Source: Bretschneidera sinensis (Eukaryota > Streptophyta > Magnoliopsida > Brassicales > Akaniaceae). Taken from it: 64,000 bases of DNA. Numbering within the stretch: the stretch's first letter is position 1; each line of letters opens with the position of its first letter. Under the pieces are notes generated by a model. It saw only the letters and a list, made by a program, of their open reading frames with translations, made no database searches and had not been told where the DNA came from. A program made the position numbers and the translations under genes. Positions 46,911-58,983 of this stretch are shown here, piece after piece. The stretch lies in the NCBI GenBank assembly GCA_023935145.1, contig CM043699.1:68833138-68897137 (forward strand), read 5' to 3'.

Positions 46911-49900
46911 TTACCTTTGATTACCTCATGTGTTTTGGATTCTTAGGTTGCTTTTCTTTCTCTTAAATCTCATCTGTAGATAAATTAAGCTATCAAAACC
47001 TAAATTATATTTGGGTATGGCATAAATGATCATCAATGGTGAAGTGATAGTGTTGGTATTATTTTATGGGTTTGCTTCTTAAATAGTAAATGAGTAGGAT
47101 TTGGTTTTTGATTCTCGGAATTTTGTTGTTCACACATTTGATTTTTATTTTTTTCTCCTTTTGAAATTCAAATTTTAAGTGTTTTTGCTTAGTTCTGGAA
47201 AAAAATCATGGTTTGATTCTTGTGTAATGTGATTTAGCATTGTGGGAATTCCACTGATAAAACTTTTGATTTTTAATTTTCTTGTTTCATTTTGAATTTG
47301 AAATTTCTTAATTTTTTTCTTAGTTCTCGCCAAAAATAAAATCATGGGTTTGCTTCTTAAATAGTAAATGAGTTCTGAGAATTTCGTTGTTCACACATTT
47401 TTTTTGTATCCTTTCAAAATTCAAAAAATTAATTGTCTTTGCTTAGTCTTGGCAAAAAAGACTACACAATTCTGACTTGACCTCCCTTTTACTGCTCTGA
47501 TTTAAAAGTTGTGTGGATTTTATTCTAGCTTTTCTCTTTGCAACTTGCTTAAATGTTACAAGTACACATATATCTTACCGTTCTTTCACATTTCAAGATT
47601 TCGCGTAATGTTTTCTTTTAAGATTTCAAACCTCTCATTCTGTAGCTCTTAATAACCTTTATATGTGTCTTAGGTCTTGTTTGGTCTAAGATGGATGTGA
47701 GAAAATAAAATTATTTATTTATAAAAAAATGGGTTTGAGGAAAATCTTGAGATTTTTAATACTTGTTATTCTTGGTAGATTGTTGGTGCTTTGTAATTAA
47801 GCTTTTTGTGTTCCTATCAGTTTTACCTTTTGCGATTATCTACATCTTCTTGTGAAGTTCGTCTTTTCTTGCTTAGATTATGTAAATATTCATTTGGGTT
47901 TTTTTTCTTTCTTTATATTTGAGTGTTCCACATCTAATTTGCATATATGAACTAGTTTTGCAGTTTTAATTTACTTGATTCATTTTGAATTTGATTTTTT
48001 TTTTTAAGATTTTTGCTTAGTTATGGAAAAAAGTAAAATCATAGTTCTTATATGGTAGATGGCCTTTATTTGGGTCTTGATGTGGCAAATAACCTTTGAT
48101 TTTAATTGAAAAAAATATTTTTTTTTGCTTAGTTCGTAACTATGTTTCTTGTTTTTTGTTAGCTTTAGATATGGTGGTTTTGGTCTTTGATATTGTATCC
48201 TTTTTGTGTGATTTATTGTTTTCGTTGATTGGTCCTAGTCGACATTTTGAGCCTTGATATTTGTTGGATAACTGGTTTAGAAGCATGAATATGAGTTTTG
48301 AATCTTGACATGTGTGGTGTAGTTGGCTTAAACTCTATAATCCATGAATAAGTGAGCTATTTATGAAGTCTGGATAAGCATAATGATATATGTCCTTTTA
48401 CTAGACTTAAGGAGTGTTAATCTTGCATTTAGATATAATTAACAATCCATGAATAAGTTAGCCATTGAGTTTTTTTTTCTCACATGTGTATTAAGTCTCT
48501 ATCTTTATCTATGATGCTTATCTTCTTTGTAATTCTACCAACATAACACTGTATTTTTCACTTTAGTCTTTCTGATTTATTCAAGTGGTAATTCAACAAG
48601 TAACAAGGTAATACATTTTTTTTGTTATCAGCTCTCAGATTTTAAATGATAAAATCACCCTCACTTCATTTGTTATTATATATGATGAAATTTAAGTTTG
48701 TGGGAATGCACTTGAGGTGTTTGATGGTTGTTTTCTTAGGCAATGCACATTTAGTTTTGTTCTCTTTGTATAATGTATTTGAACTCTTAACCATTGCCTC
48801 TCATATGGATTTGTTGACTATTGGTGACCACATTAACACATTATAGATTGCGAAACAAATACCATTAATTTACTTTAAGAAAATTGATTATGAATTTGGT
48901 GTTTTAGATTATGTTGGCATGGTTAACTTTGTATTATGTAGAAATTATTCTCTATAATTCACCACCATACAACTACTTGATTTTTTTTTTTGTGTTATAT
49001 AAAAGTTATTTTTATCATATTGCTTATGCATAGGATGGTCAAAATGTGAAAGCCAAGACACGGGGAGCTACAAATGTTGTTAATAATGCAGTTGACATGA
49101 ATAAATGAAGATTACTGGATTATGTTTTATCCAATTTAGAGACTGTTTTTTTTTCTTTCTTTTATGATTTGTTTGTCGACCATGCTAGATTTCTGCGAAA
49201 TTAATCCCACAAATAATATATATCAATCATGTTATGTTCAATAGTTTATATGAACATTATAAAAGTGGAATGAAATTGATGTAGTCATTGATTGAAACTT
49301 TTCTTCTATTCCTTTTATGCATTTTGGAAAAATAAAATTGATAATCTATTTGTCTCATCAATTTGAGATATGGACAATTTCAATCGTATTTGTTATTTGA
49401 TGTATAATGCACCTTTTACCAAATATGTTTATTAACCATTCAAGAGAAACAACCTTACCATGTTGCAGAACAGCTCAAAATAGACAACATGTGCTTTTCC
49501 AAACATCTCGATATGGAAAACCACAATTTACATATAAACATCATCTTCATATAACTGAACATCGAAGTTCATAAACATAACCACTGAAAATTTTCAATAG
49601 CATATGCTATATGAGAAACTAAGTGAATGAGCAACAAAGTCATTCCAAATAGTCGTTTTTCAAATTACAACAAAGATTACTGAAATTGAAAATTTTCTGT
49701 CATATTTAAGTTTTTGCATCAACTGTGTCAGCTTTTCTTCATTTTCTTGGCATCCCTAAGCTTCTATATCACTAGCTCCTCTATCATTTTTTTTATTGTT
49801 CACTCAGTTATTAGATGTCTGAAAAATATTGTAAGAATCCAGAAGAGTAACAAGTTTTTTAGTAAGAAATCTCAAAATAAACCAAGTCAATATCATTCAA

Positions 49901-51128
49901 AGAAGAAAAGTATAAAACCTATCGTTGATTCTATCGAAAAATAACCTCAACTAAGTCCCAAGTCTATTATTTCTTCTGTAAATTCACAAAAATTCTATTG
50001 AAAGTTGAAGCCCCATCGCCAACAAGACTTTAAGTCTTAGACAATAACATAATTCCAAAAATAGAAGAATGAATAACTTCCAATAATATTCTCATCTACA
50101 ACTTCCCTTTGAAATTAACTTCATGTATTAGAATTGTTGATCACCACCTCAACAATTCATAAAAATTTAAGTAACAAACTAAAGAAAAACAATCTATTAA
50201 GTGACAATATCACTAATTAATCTTACTTACTAAAAAATTAAATAATATTTTTTATTGTTTTGTAAGGAGCAAGAACTGTGAGTTGGAATTGCACCACATT
50301 CTATATCCATTCCCTATTTCAAAGCACAACAATCTTAAAAAAAGTTACAAAGCACCAACAATCTACCAAGAGTAACAAGTATTAAAAATCTCAAGATTTT
50401 TCTCAACCCATTTTTTTTATAGATAAATAATTTTATTTTCTCAAATCCATCTTAGACAAAACAAGTCCTAGAAAACATATAAAGGTTATTAGGAGCCAGA
50501 ATTGTGTAGTCATTTTTGCCATGAAACAATTAAAATTTTAAATTTTGAAAGGACACAAAAAATAAAAATCAAAGGTGCAAACTACGAAATTTCTATAACT
50601 CATTTACTATTTAAGAAGCAAACCCATAAAATTTAACCATGAAATTCCCACAATCAAACCCACATCAAGCTCATTTATCACATAAGAACCAAATCCATGA
50701 TTTTATTTTTGACCAGAACAAAGAAAAAATTAAGAATTTTCAATTTCAAAATGAAAATAAGAAATTAAAAATCAAAGATTTTATCCATGGAATTCGCACA
50801 AACTTAAATCACACTACATAAGAATCAAACCCATGATTTTTTCCCAAAAGTAAGCAAAAACACTTAAATTTGTTAATTTCAAAAGGACAAAAAAAAAAAA
50901 AATCGAAAGTGTGAACTACAAAATTCCAAAAATCAGAAGCCAAAATCATATATACTCATGTACTATTTAAAAAACAAACCAATAAAATAATAACAACATT
51001 ATCTTTTCACCATTGATGATCACTTAAGCCTTACCCAAATATAATTTAGGTTTTGATAGATTAATTTCTCTACAAATGAGATTTAGGAAAAGGAAAACTA
51101 ACTTAAGAATCCAAAACACATGAGGTAA

Positions 51129-51257
51129 TATGAGGAAGATTGTCGACAAAGCTCGCCCACATCGCAAGAGGTATTTGGAGACTGCCAGAGTTGAAGAAGA
51201 TAGAGCTTTGAGAGTGATGGCATCAGAGGGAACAAAGACAAGTAAGAGGGTTTAAGT
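51129..51257 (+). other. Short ORF in right arm, paired with 46791-46910
   Basis: From ATG the frame reads MRKIVDKARPHRKRYLETAR, VEEDRALRVMASEGTKTSKR and V, then TAA, about 41 codons and strongly basic. It is homologous to the left-arm frame. Function unknown. Confidence 0.4.
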
Positions 51258-51921
51258 ATTCAATATTCTATTTTTTATGTGTAAAACACAAAAAAATATT
51301 GAAAATAGTTTTAAAAGAAAAACTAACGGTAGTTTATGATAACTCTGTTAAATGTATTTTAATTGACCTAAATGATGATATGACATTGTTATTATTTGGT
51401 GGCAAAATCTTGTCCATAAAAAATAATTGAAATGTTAAGATGGACTTAACATGAACCTAAATTTCCCACTCAAAATTGGAGAAATTCTTAGGTAGCTCAG
51501 GTTTGGCACCTCATATTCCCAACAAACCACTTATATGATGACATCTCAGCATTGGCGGGGCCGAGTAATAACAGATGAATTAACTAACCATTGTTAATGG
51601 TAAACCAATTAAAACTTGACACCTGGAGACAATTGTCTCCCACAATTCTCCAAATTTGACGAACTTATGAATGAGATGACAAAATTTTGAAATTAAAAAA
51701 TTTAAGTAGCTTTTTTCTTTTTCTCTCTCTGACTTTCTCGACATTTCTACTGAATCCCTCCCTCTTCACTATCCTTTCTAACCTTGAGAAAACACAACCT
51801 AATTTCTCTCTGAAATCTCTACACGAATTTATGCTGAATCCCCCCTCTCTCTCTTTTCATTTTCCTTCCATGAGATATTGAAGTAAACAAACTTTAAGAT
51901 CTCCACACAAATTCTCTCTTC

Positions 51922-52493
51922 ATGAGCAGCAAGACAAAGAATCGGGGCTTGAATTTGAGGAAAGAGGTGAAGTGCAATCCATTACCGAAGAATAAGACGA
52001 AGTGGTTTATGAGGGCAAAGAGCTTGAATTATTGGTAAAGTTTGAGCTTGATTTTGATTACTTTTTGTGTGTAAAATAATTGTTTGATTGCATCTTTTGC
52101 CATTTTGCTGTTGAGAATTGAGGGAATTATAGATAACTAGGAAATTAGTAGTTCTAGGGTTGTTGTTCAGTAGGAAAATGAGATGAATTTCAAAGATTTA
52201 ACTTTTGAGTTGTGATTTTGATAAAGAAAATTGAGGAATGTTGATCTCCACTTGGTTGCTCAGGAGACGTAATCCAATGAGAAAGAAAATACAATTTCAT
52301 TGCGTGAACCATGAACGTCATTGTCATTTTTCTCAGCATGAAATTTGGAGCTAACTTTTTCTTGATTTTACTACAATGGATCAAATAGTCTCATGATTTG
52401 TTACTGTGTGATACAGGAAGAAAGTATACCAACAATAAAAAAAGAAACTTGCATGGTCGCTGTTGTCAACATGGATTGGACGTATGTTAGGGT
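51922..52493 (+). pseudogene. Two exon-like segments of a possible truncated gene
   Basis: Upstream DNA (51700-51900) is pyrimidine-rich like a plant 5' leader. From ATG 51922 a basic peptide (MSSKTKNRGLNLRKEVKCNP, then KNKTKWFMRAKSLNY) runs to a donor-like GTAAAG at 52035. A second segment, 52427 to 52493, lies between an AG (ATACAG) and a GTAAGT donor and reads EESIPTIKKETCMVAVVNMD then WTYVR in one frame. The frames of the two segments do not join in the obvious phase, and no later exon is visible before the copia-like insertion at 52856. No family is recognised. Confidence 0.3.
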
Positions 52494-52855
52494 AAGTTAT
52501 TAAAATTTAAAATTTAACTATTTCAAGTTTTTAACTTTCTTTGTGTATAGTAGCTTTTTAGACATCCTTTTTTTGTACTTTTTCATTTGATGGATTTCAT
52601 AATACTTTTTTAACATCAATGCATTCAATGAAATATTATTCTTATGAAATTTTGTTTGCTAATGTGATCTCTTTTGATTTTCTTTAGTAAACTCTTAATG
52701 TCAAGTTGATTGAATGGCCAAGCAAGTTGTGCCATTAACATCAACAAGAAAGAACAAAAAAACTTGGAATTAGCATTGGGATTTGGAAATCATCTTGGTC
52801 ACAATTGGAGGCCATTTTTTGCTAATTTTCCTTTGTAAGAGATTATGCCTCCATT

Positions 52856-53442
52856 TATTAGGATTTTGGCTTAATTGCTCACAAAGAAGACTTCTAATTA
52901 TTTTAGGAAAAGTTGTTTTCTATTTTGTAGTTGTTTGTTCTAGTAGGAATAGTAGTAATTTCCTATTAGATTGTTGAGTGTACAAGTAGTAGTAATCAAC
53001 TACGATGTTGTTGTTTTTTTTCCTAATAGTATTAAGAAAATATCCTCTATATAAAGGAGGTCCTAGAGAAATTTTGAGACACACTCATAATTCCATACAC
53101 AATGTAAACTAGAGGGGTTTACTACTAGATCTAGGATGAGAGCTTTGGGTATATTAGGGTTTTGGTTTATCATGTAAAGAGAGTACTTACAACTAAAATT
53201 AAGTTAAGAGCTTTTGTTGTATTGTGACTTTGGGGTGAGAGTTTGACAACTTTGCTCTTCCTAAAGTTATAGTTTAAGATTAATAAAATAGTGGAGTTGT
53301 TGGTGGATGTAGGCAAAGAGGTTGTCGGACCACATTAATTATTGGTGTTCTTACTCTTTGTGTGTTTTGCCTATTTAATTGTTGTGGTTGTGTTTTTTGC
53401 CTAAATTTTGAGTAGATGGATTTTAGAAGTAAATTCCCAACA
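52856..53442 (+). repeat. Element E LTR 1
   Basis: It is 587 bp. A TATA box CTATATAAAG lies near 53048-53057. The 3' end TTCCCAACA is directly followed by the PBS. Confidence 0.85.
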
Positions 53443-54165
53443 AGTGGTATCAGAGTTGTGGTTTTGATGGCAAAAATACAAAAAAATAGGCAAGATTAAT
53501 ATTGAGCTATTTGATGAATTGAAGATAGATGAAGGTATGATGAATGTTAGCTTTTTTAATTCCATTATCACTAATTTGTTGAGTAGTATATTGATGTAGA
53601 TGAAGTACTTGCAACTAGAAGAAGATGACATAGTCACGATGTTAATGGTGGGCAATGAAGTTTGGATGGATGGGGAGGTTCTCATGTTACCTTAAGAGAG
53701 AGAAGTTGAAGAGGCCAAGTGTGTTCGAGATTAAAGAATTGTTTGTGATTATATCAAGAGAAGAGCCAGACAAAGTGAGCGAGTGGAGCACTTCAAAGAA
53801 GGAGGAGGAAAGATCAAGATCCAAATCTCTAGATTTTTCAGACAATGAGTGCATCTACAATGAGGAAGAGGAACACACACAATTGCAAAACAACGCCACG
53901 ATGAAGGACTTTGAGGAGTCGAGTAGAATGAAGCAGAGTGATAATGGAAAGGTTAATGAGGATGATGAGATGCAAGTTCTTGAGGCTTCAAAGATAGTGA
54001 CGATAGATATCGTGAACGAAAAGAGCTTGTACGTGTTGAATGAGAGGATGATTGCTTTGAAGAGTAAGCGGATGAGATGGGGAGACCAAAAAGAACGATC
54101 GCACCAACCAAAGAAGAGAGCCAAATTTGATGATGAGGTGAAGATCTTGAGCTAAGGTGGATATT
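53443..54165 (+). other. Element E interior 1 with unknown ORF
   Basis: The ORF 53655-54155 (166 codons) is highly charged: IKELFVIISREEPDKVSEWS, a Glu-rich NEEEEHTQLQ section, LYVLNERMIALKSKRMRWGD and a basic HQPKKRAKFDDEV end resembling a nuclear-localisation stretch. No family is recognised. The copy at 59165-59683 keeps the same frame. It may be captured host sequence or a degenerate element protein. Confidence 0.5.
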
Positions 54166-54565
54166 TGTTAGGATTTTGGCTCAATTCCACACAAAGAAGA
54201 CTTCTAATTGGTTTGGGAAAAGTTGTTTCCTATTTTGTAATTGATTGTTCTAGTAGGAATAGTAGTAATTTGCTATTAGATTCTTGATTGTATAAGTGGA
54301 AGTAATCTACTATGATAGTGTTGTTTTTTTTCCTAATAGTATTAGGAAAATATCCTCTATATAAAGTGGGTCCTAGAGAACGTCTGACACTGACTCATAA
54401 TTCCATACACATTGTAAACTAGCGGGGTTTATTACTAGATCTAGGATGAGAGCTCTAGGTGTATTGGGGTTTTGGGTTGTCAAGTAGAGAGGGTACTTAA
54501 AACTAGAGCTAGGTTAAGAGATTTTGTTGTATTGTGACTTTGGGGTGAGAGTTTGACAACTTTGC
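54166..54565 (+). repeat. Element E LTR 2, left part
   Basis: It begins TGTTAGGATTTTGGC after the PPT and breaks off at TTTGC, where element F starts. Its last ~45 bp are repeated at the other side of F (about 58752-58797). Confidence 0.82.
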
Positions 54566-55441
54566 TATTGGGATTTGTCAAAGAATTAAACGGATGAAAA
54601 GTTCAGCATCAGGTCCAGATTGTGCACCGCGGCACAGGTTGTGCGCCACAGCCTCCAGCAAGTGGAGGAAGTCCTCCTTCAGGTGGGCGCCGTGGCACGG
54701 ACCAGTCGCGCTGCGGCCTCCAGCAAGGCAACAAGTTTCCCCTCTTCTGAGCCTCAGCACGCCCTGTTCTGAGCCTCAGCACAAAGCATACCTGACACCA
54801 ATTTTTCAGCACTTTGAGATGGTGCGTGGGACTTGGTTAAAACACATAGGATTACTTAGACTCTTAAAGAGCCATGGGTCTTTGGTTCTTGAGATCTAAG
54901 GGTTGAGATTGATTTCAAAGATTGGATGAGGTGGTCATTGCTCTATATAAAGGGTCTTCTAATAACAAGTGAAGATAATCATCTCAACAAGAGAGAATGA
55001 CATGTGAATGTGTGTGAAATAGAACACATGGTGTGTGAGAGTGCAAAGACACTAAACATAAGAGAGACTCGTTCAAGAGAGGCTGGTTGTTTAGAGAGAT
55101 AGTAGTATAGATTGGGGATTCAAAGGCTTTGTAATTGGAATTTTCTTGGGGAAAATTCCAGGGAAACACTTAGTCCTTATCACTTTCTTTTTCTCTTCTT
55201 TCGTTCTTCAAGAACTAGAGGATTCTTGAAGAGGTGTTGCTGTAATTGTAAGAACTCCATTGGTTTAGTGCAGAGAGCTCGAAGGAGCTCACGGGGATGT
55301 AGGCACATTACCGAACCTTGATAACAATTTTTTGTGTTCTTTCTTTGATTGATCTGATTGCTGTTTATTACAAGTCATTCTAGACTTGAGTGTTTGGAAA
55401 GATCAAAACCTGGGATTCCTCAAGAAGGTGATTTTCCAACA
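54566..55441 (+). repeat. Element F 5' LTR
   Basis: It is 876 bp, TATTGGGATTT (probably from TG) to TTTCCAACA. A TATA box CTATATAAAG lies near 54943-54952, followed by a leader. A GC-rich block with two GCCTCCAGCAAG units and two TTCTGAGCCTCAGCAC units lies at 54625-54785. Confidence 0.75.
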
Positions 55442-55521
55442 GTGGTATTAGAGCTTTGAACAGTGGTATCAGAGCTACAACAGCGGGTATCAGAGTTGAA
55501 CAAGGGGTATCGGAGCAAAAC
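55441..55521 (+). promoter_or_regulatory. Four tandem primer-binding-site-like units
   Basis: Units start at 55441, 55462, 55482 and 55502. Each has the form AGTGGTATCAGAGC plus 6-7 bases ending AAC, with 1-4 changes. GTGGTATCAGAGC is the usual tRNA-iMet site of copia elements; only the first unit is at the normal position and it has one change (TATTAGAGC). Confidence 0.82.
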
Positions 55522-55697
55522 TTCAAGAATCAAAGAAAACTTCTTGGGTGATTCAAGAATGATGTTGAGATCAAGAGTTGATTGTGTTCTTAAGGTTCAA
55601 AAAGGGTATTGAGATCAAGATTTGATCATGTTCTTGAAGTTTAGAAGTTGGAAAGCAATTTTGGGTGCTGCATAAATCTTGGATTTTTTTCCACAAG

Positions 55698-56476
55698 ATG
55701 GGTTTGAACTTCATTGTTGAGAAATTTAATGGAAAGGGAGACTTTGCCCTTTGTAAGCGAAAAATCAAAGCGGTCTTATGCAACAAAAGGTGGACTTGGT
55801 GATTAGAGAAGAAGATGCTTTTCCAGCAAGTATCACGGAGGTCCAGCGGAATGAAATGAAGAAGATGGCATACAACACCATCTTTCTGCACATATCTGAT
55901 AGTGTCACAAGGGAGTGTGGAGACTCGGAAAATCCAGCTGTCATTTGGAAGAAACTAGATGAGTTATTTCTTACCAAAATCTCCCTAATAAGATATATCT
56001 TTTGAAACGAATCTTTGCTTTTAAAATGGATTCTAATAAAGAGTTGCAAGATAATCTTGATGTGTTTAACAACTAGTTCAAGAATTGGCTAGTTGTAGTA
56101 TAAAGTTCCCAGATGAACAATTGGTTGTTATATTGTTGAATTCTCTCTTGATTGTTTTGAAAGCTTGATTAATACTATTGAATATGGAAGAGATACGTTA
56201 ACTAAGGAAATTGTGATTAATGCTATAAGGGTTCATGATTTCAAGGCCAAGATGAGGAAAACATCAAGTGGAGAAGGGCTGTTTGTTAGAGGAAGGCCAG
56301 TAACTCGGTATGGCAGCAACATACATGGCTACTACCAGGACAAACCACAAGTTAGAGGACAAAGCCATGGGAGAGTGCACTCTAAACCGAGATTTGGAGG
56401 AAAGAGATGCTACTACTGCTATAAGGAGGGTCATTTTAAGAAAGATTGCAGGAAGATGATAATGGATGAGGGATGA
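55698..56476 (+). pseudogene. Element F gag
   Basis: It starts MGLNFIVEKFNGKGDFALCK, the usual copia gag opening, then shifts frame near 55780 to VIREEDAFPASITEVQRNEM and NPAVIWKKLDELFLTK. After further breaks (55990-56165) it continues with SLINTIEYGRDTLTKEIVIN and an intact zinc knuckle CYYCYKEGHFKKDC (CX2CX4HX4C, about 56408-56450). A stop follows at 56474. It would form the particle; at least three lesions make it non-functional. Confidence 0.85.
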
Positions 56477-58751
56477 AGCCATACCAATGATGGAGAGGCT
56501 TTGGTTGCCAAGGGAGAACAACAAGATGATGATGTTCTTGTTGTGTGCTCAAATGTGAGCAAGGGGCAAGAAAGCAGTGGGAAATGGATCTTGAATTTCG
56601 GGTGCACTTATCATATGTGTCCTCACCGGGATTGGTTCAAGAATTTCAAGGAAACCAATAATGGAAAGGCTTTCTTGGGGAATGATACTTCTTACCAAGT
56701 GAGGGGCACGAGAGACATCTAGTTAAGGATGCTTGATGGAGTTACTAGGCTGCTGAGGAATGTGAGATATCTTCCGGAGTTGAGAAAAAATTTGATCTCA
56801 TTAGGGCAGCTAGATTCCATGGGGTACACATACAAAGCAAAGGGAGGAAAGATCAAGGTAACCAATGGATCTTTGATAGTGATCAAAGCAGCAATGAAGG
56901 ATGGTCTCTATGAGATGATCGGAGACATAGAGATTAAGGATTAAACAGCAAGCTTGATGGCTAAGATGGATAAGGTAATACTTTGGCACAATCCCTTGGG
57001 ATATATGAGTGAAAAAGGGCTGCAAGTTCTCAACAAGGATGGTCTACTTAATGGTGACAAGGTAGAGAGACTTGATTTCTGTGAATATTGTGTTCTTGGG
57101 AAGCAACATCTGGTCAGCTTCAACACCGGAGTGCACAAGTCTAAGGGCATTATTAACTACATTCATGTCGATCTTTGAGGGCCAGCAAGAACACCAACAC
57201 AGGGAGGTAATCTTTACTTTCTGTCTTTAATTGATGATTATTCTAGAAAGGTTTGAGTTTATTTGCTTAAAAATAAATCAAATGCTTTGAATAAATTTGT
57301 GGTGTAGAAAAAGCTGGAAGAAACTCAAACAAGTAAGGTAGTTAAGGTGTTCAGAACCGATAATGGCTTAGAATTTTTTAACAAGGAACTTGATCAATTT
57401 TGTAAGTTAAAAGGGAATCTAAGACATAGAACGGTTGTGAAAACTCCTCAGCAAAATGGAGTTGCTGAGAGGATGAATAAGACCTTTATGGAAAAGGTTA
57501 GGTGCATGATTATAGGATCCGGATTACCTAAATGTTTTTTGGGGGAAGTGGTGTCTACTACTGTGTATTTGGTTAATAGATCGCCCTCTAGGGTTGTGGA
57601 CCTTAAGACTCCCGAGGAGATGTGGAGTGGAAAACCTCCTGAGTCGAACGACCTTAAAACTTTTGGATGTGCTACGTTTGTACATCAAAAGGATGATAAA
57701 CTTAGCCCAAGGTCTAGAAAGTGTGTGTTTCTAGGATATGGGGAAGGGGCTAAGGGGTATAGGTTGTGGTCCTTAGAGCAAAAAGGATTTAAACTCATAA
57801 TAAATAGGGATGTCATTTTTAATGAGCATTTATTTCCCTATTTGGAGAAAACTAACCCTGCAGGGGATAGTGAGAAAACTAGTTCGGTATTTGTGGAGTA
57901 TAACATCAAGAAAAATTCAGTTCAGGTAGAGCAAGGAAGGTAAGAGGGTTTAGACCAGGTAGAGTCCATTGATGAAGGCCAAGCTTAAGACACTCGAGAG
58001 GAGGCTGAACTAGAAGGGGACGATGCAGCAAGTCAGAATGACTATCAGCTCACAAGGGATCGGGAAAGAAGGCTGGTCAGACCACCTTTGAGATATGGTT
58101 TGTGGCTGCGAATGCAGCAGCTCCTTGGACAGAAAGAGGGATAAGTGAGCTAGAGACTTACATTGATGCCATGGGATGTAAGCATTTGTCAAGATGGAAG
58201 CTAGCTATGGAGGAAGAAATGCATTCTTTGAGGAAGAACAACTCTTGGGAATTGGTGCGCATTCTAGGAAAATAGAGAGTTGTGGATTGTAAGTGGATTT
58301 ACAAGATCAAAGAAGGGAACCATCCATGGGATGAAGTCTGGTACAAGGCTAGGCTGGTGGCAATGGGGTTCATGCAAATAGAAGGCATAGATTTCACAGA
58401 AATTTTCTCACCTGGACACAAAGTGGAAGAAATGGTGAGTATCCTCATCTATGTTGATGATATGCTGTTGGTTGATAACAACAGGGAGAGGATAGAAAGG
58501 TTGAAGTCTCAACTCAGTTCAGAGTTTGAGAGGAAGGATCTTGGCCTTATATAAAAGATCCTTGGGATGAGAATTATCCAGGAAAGGGAGAGAAACGGGT
58601 TGAAGGTTTCTCAGTCTTCCTACATAGAAAAGATGTTGTATAAATTTTCTATGGAAGATGGTAAACTAGTAAAGATTCCCCTTGCTAGTCATTTCAAGTT
58701 CTCTAGCGAAAAATGTCCTGGAACGGATGAGGAGAATAAAGAAATGGAAAA
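56477..58751 (+). pseudogene. Element F pol remnant
   Basis: The protease site is KWILNFGCTYHMCP, where the usual catalytic Asp of DSG is Asn. The integrase zinc region WHNPLGYMSEKGL...CEYC has one His replaced by Tyr. The core retains FLSLIDDYSRKV, FRTDNGLEF and PQQNGVAERMNKTFMEK (the D, D and E), followed by a GKPPESNDLKTFGC section. RT begins WKLAMEEEMHSLRKNNSWEL and VDCKWIYKIKEG, reaches GIDFTEIFSP, then jumps near 58436 straight to ILIYVDDMLL: the central fingers-palm segment is deleted. Several in-frame stops (57178, 57258, 57308, 57943, 58276, 58554). It ends in GTDEENKEMEN next to E LTR 2. Confidence 0.87.
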
Positions 58752-58983
58752 CTTTTGTTGTATTATGACTTTGGGGTGAGAGTTTGAAAATTTTACTCTT
58801 CCTTAAGTTGTAGTTGAAGATGAATAAAATAGTGGAGTTGTTGGCGGATGTAGGCAAAGAGGTTACCGAACCACATTAATTATTGGTGTTCTTACTCTTT
58901 GTTTGTTTTGCCTATATGATTGTTGTGGTTGTGGTTTTTGCCTAAATTTTGAGTTGGTGGATTATAGAGGTAAAATCCTAACC
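58752..58983 (+). repeat. Element E LTR 2, right part
   Basis: It resumes the LTR with TTTTGTTGTATT(A)TGACTTTGGGG and runs to CCTAACC, then AGTGGTTTCGATG in place of the PBS. The CA end has become CC. Confidence 0.8.

Larger units (their letters stand above)
46635..51416. mobile_element. 4.8-kb element with ~1.1-kb inverted arms
   Basis: The left arm (about 46635-47796) and the right arm (about 50345-51416) align as reverse complements with frequent small indels, to GTAGATTGTTGGTGCTTTGT at the inner edges. The spacer (47797-50344) has no ORF above 76 codons, so no transposase is seen. Some arm-like modules recur inside (about 47960-48130). Long inverted arms fit a non-autonomous Mutator-like or foldback element. 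Flanking duplications were not recognised, so the outer edges are approximate. Confidence 0.7.
54566..58751 (+). mobile_element. Element F: Tnt1-like Ty1/copia, 3'-truncated
   Basis: It has a 5' LTR, a primer-binding region, gag and a decayed pol in the order protease, integrase, RT (the copia order). There is no RNase H and no 3' LTR; the sequence passes straight from RT into E LTR 2. It is flanked not by 5 bp but by about 45 bp of duplicated LTR sequence. Many stops and frameshifts are present. Confidence 0.85.

Noticed and set aside
47797..50344. Spacer of the inverted-arm element as a transposase gene
   Set aside because: No ORF above 76 codons and no recognisable transposase motif on either strand.
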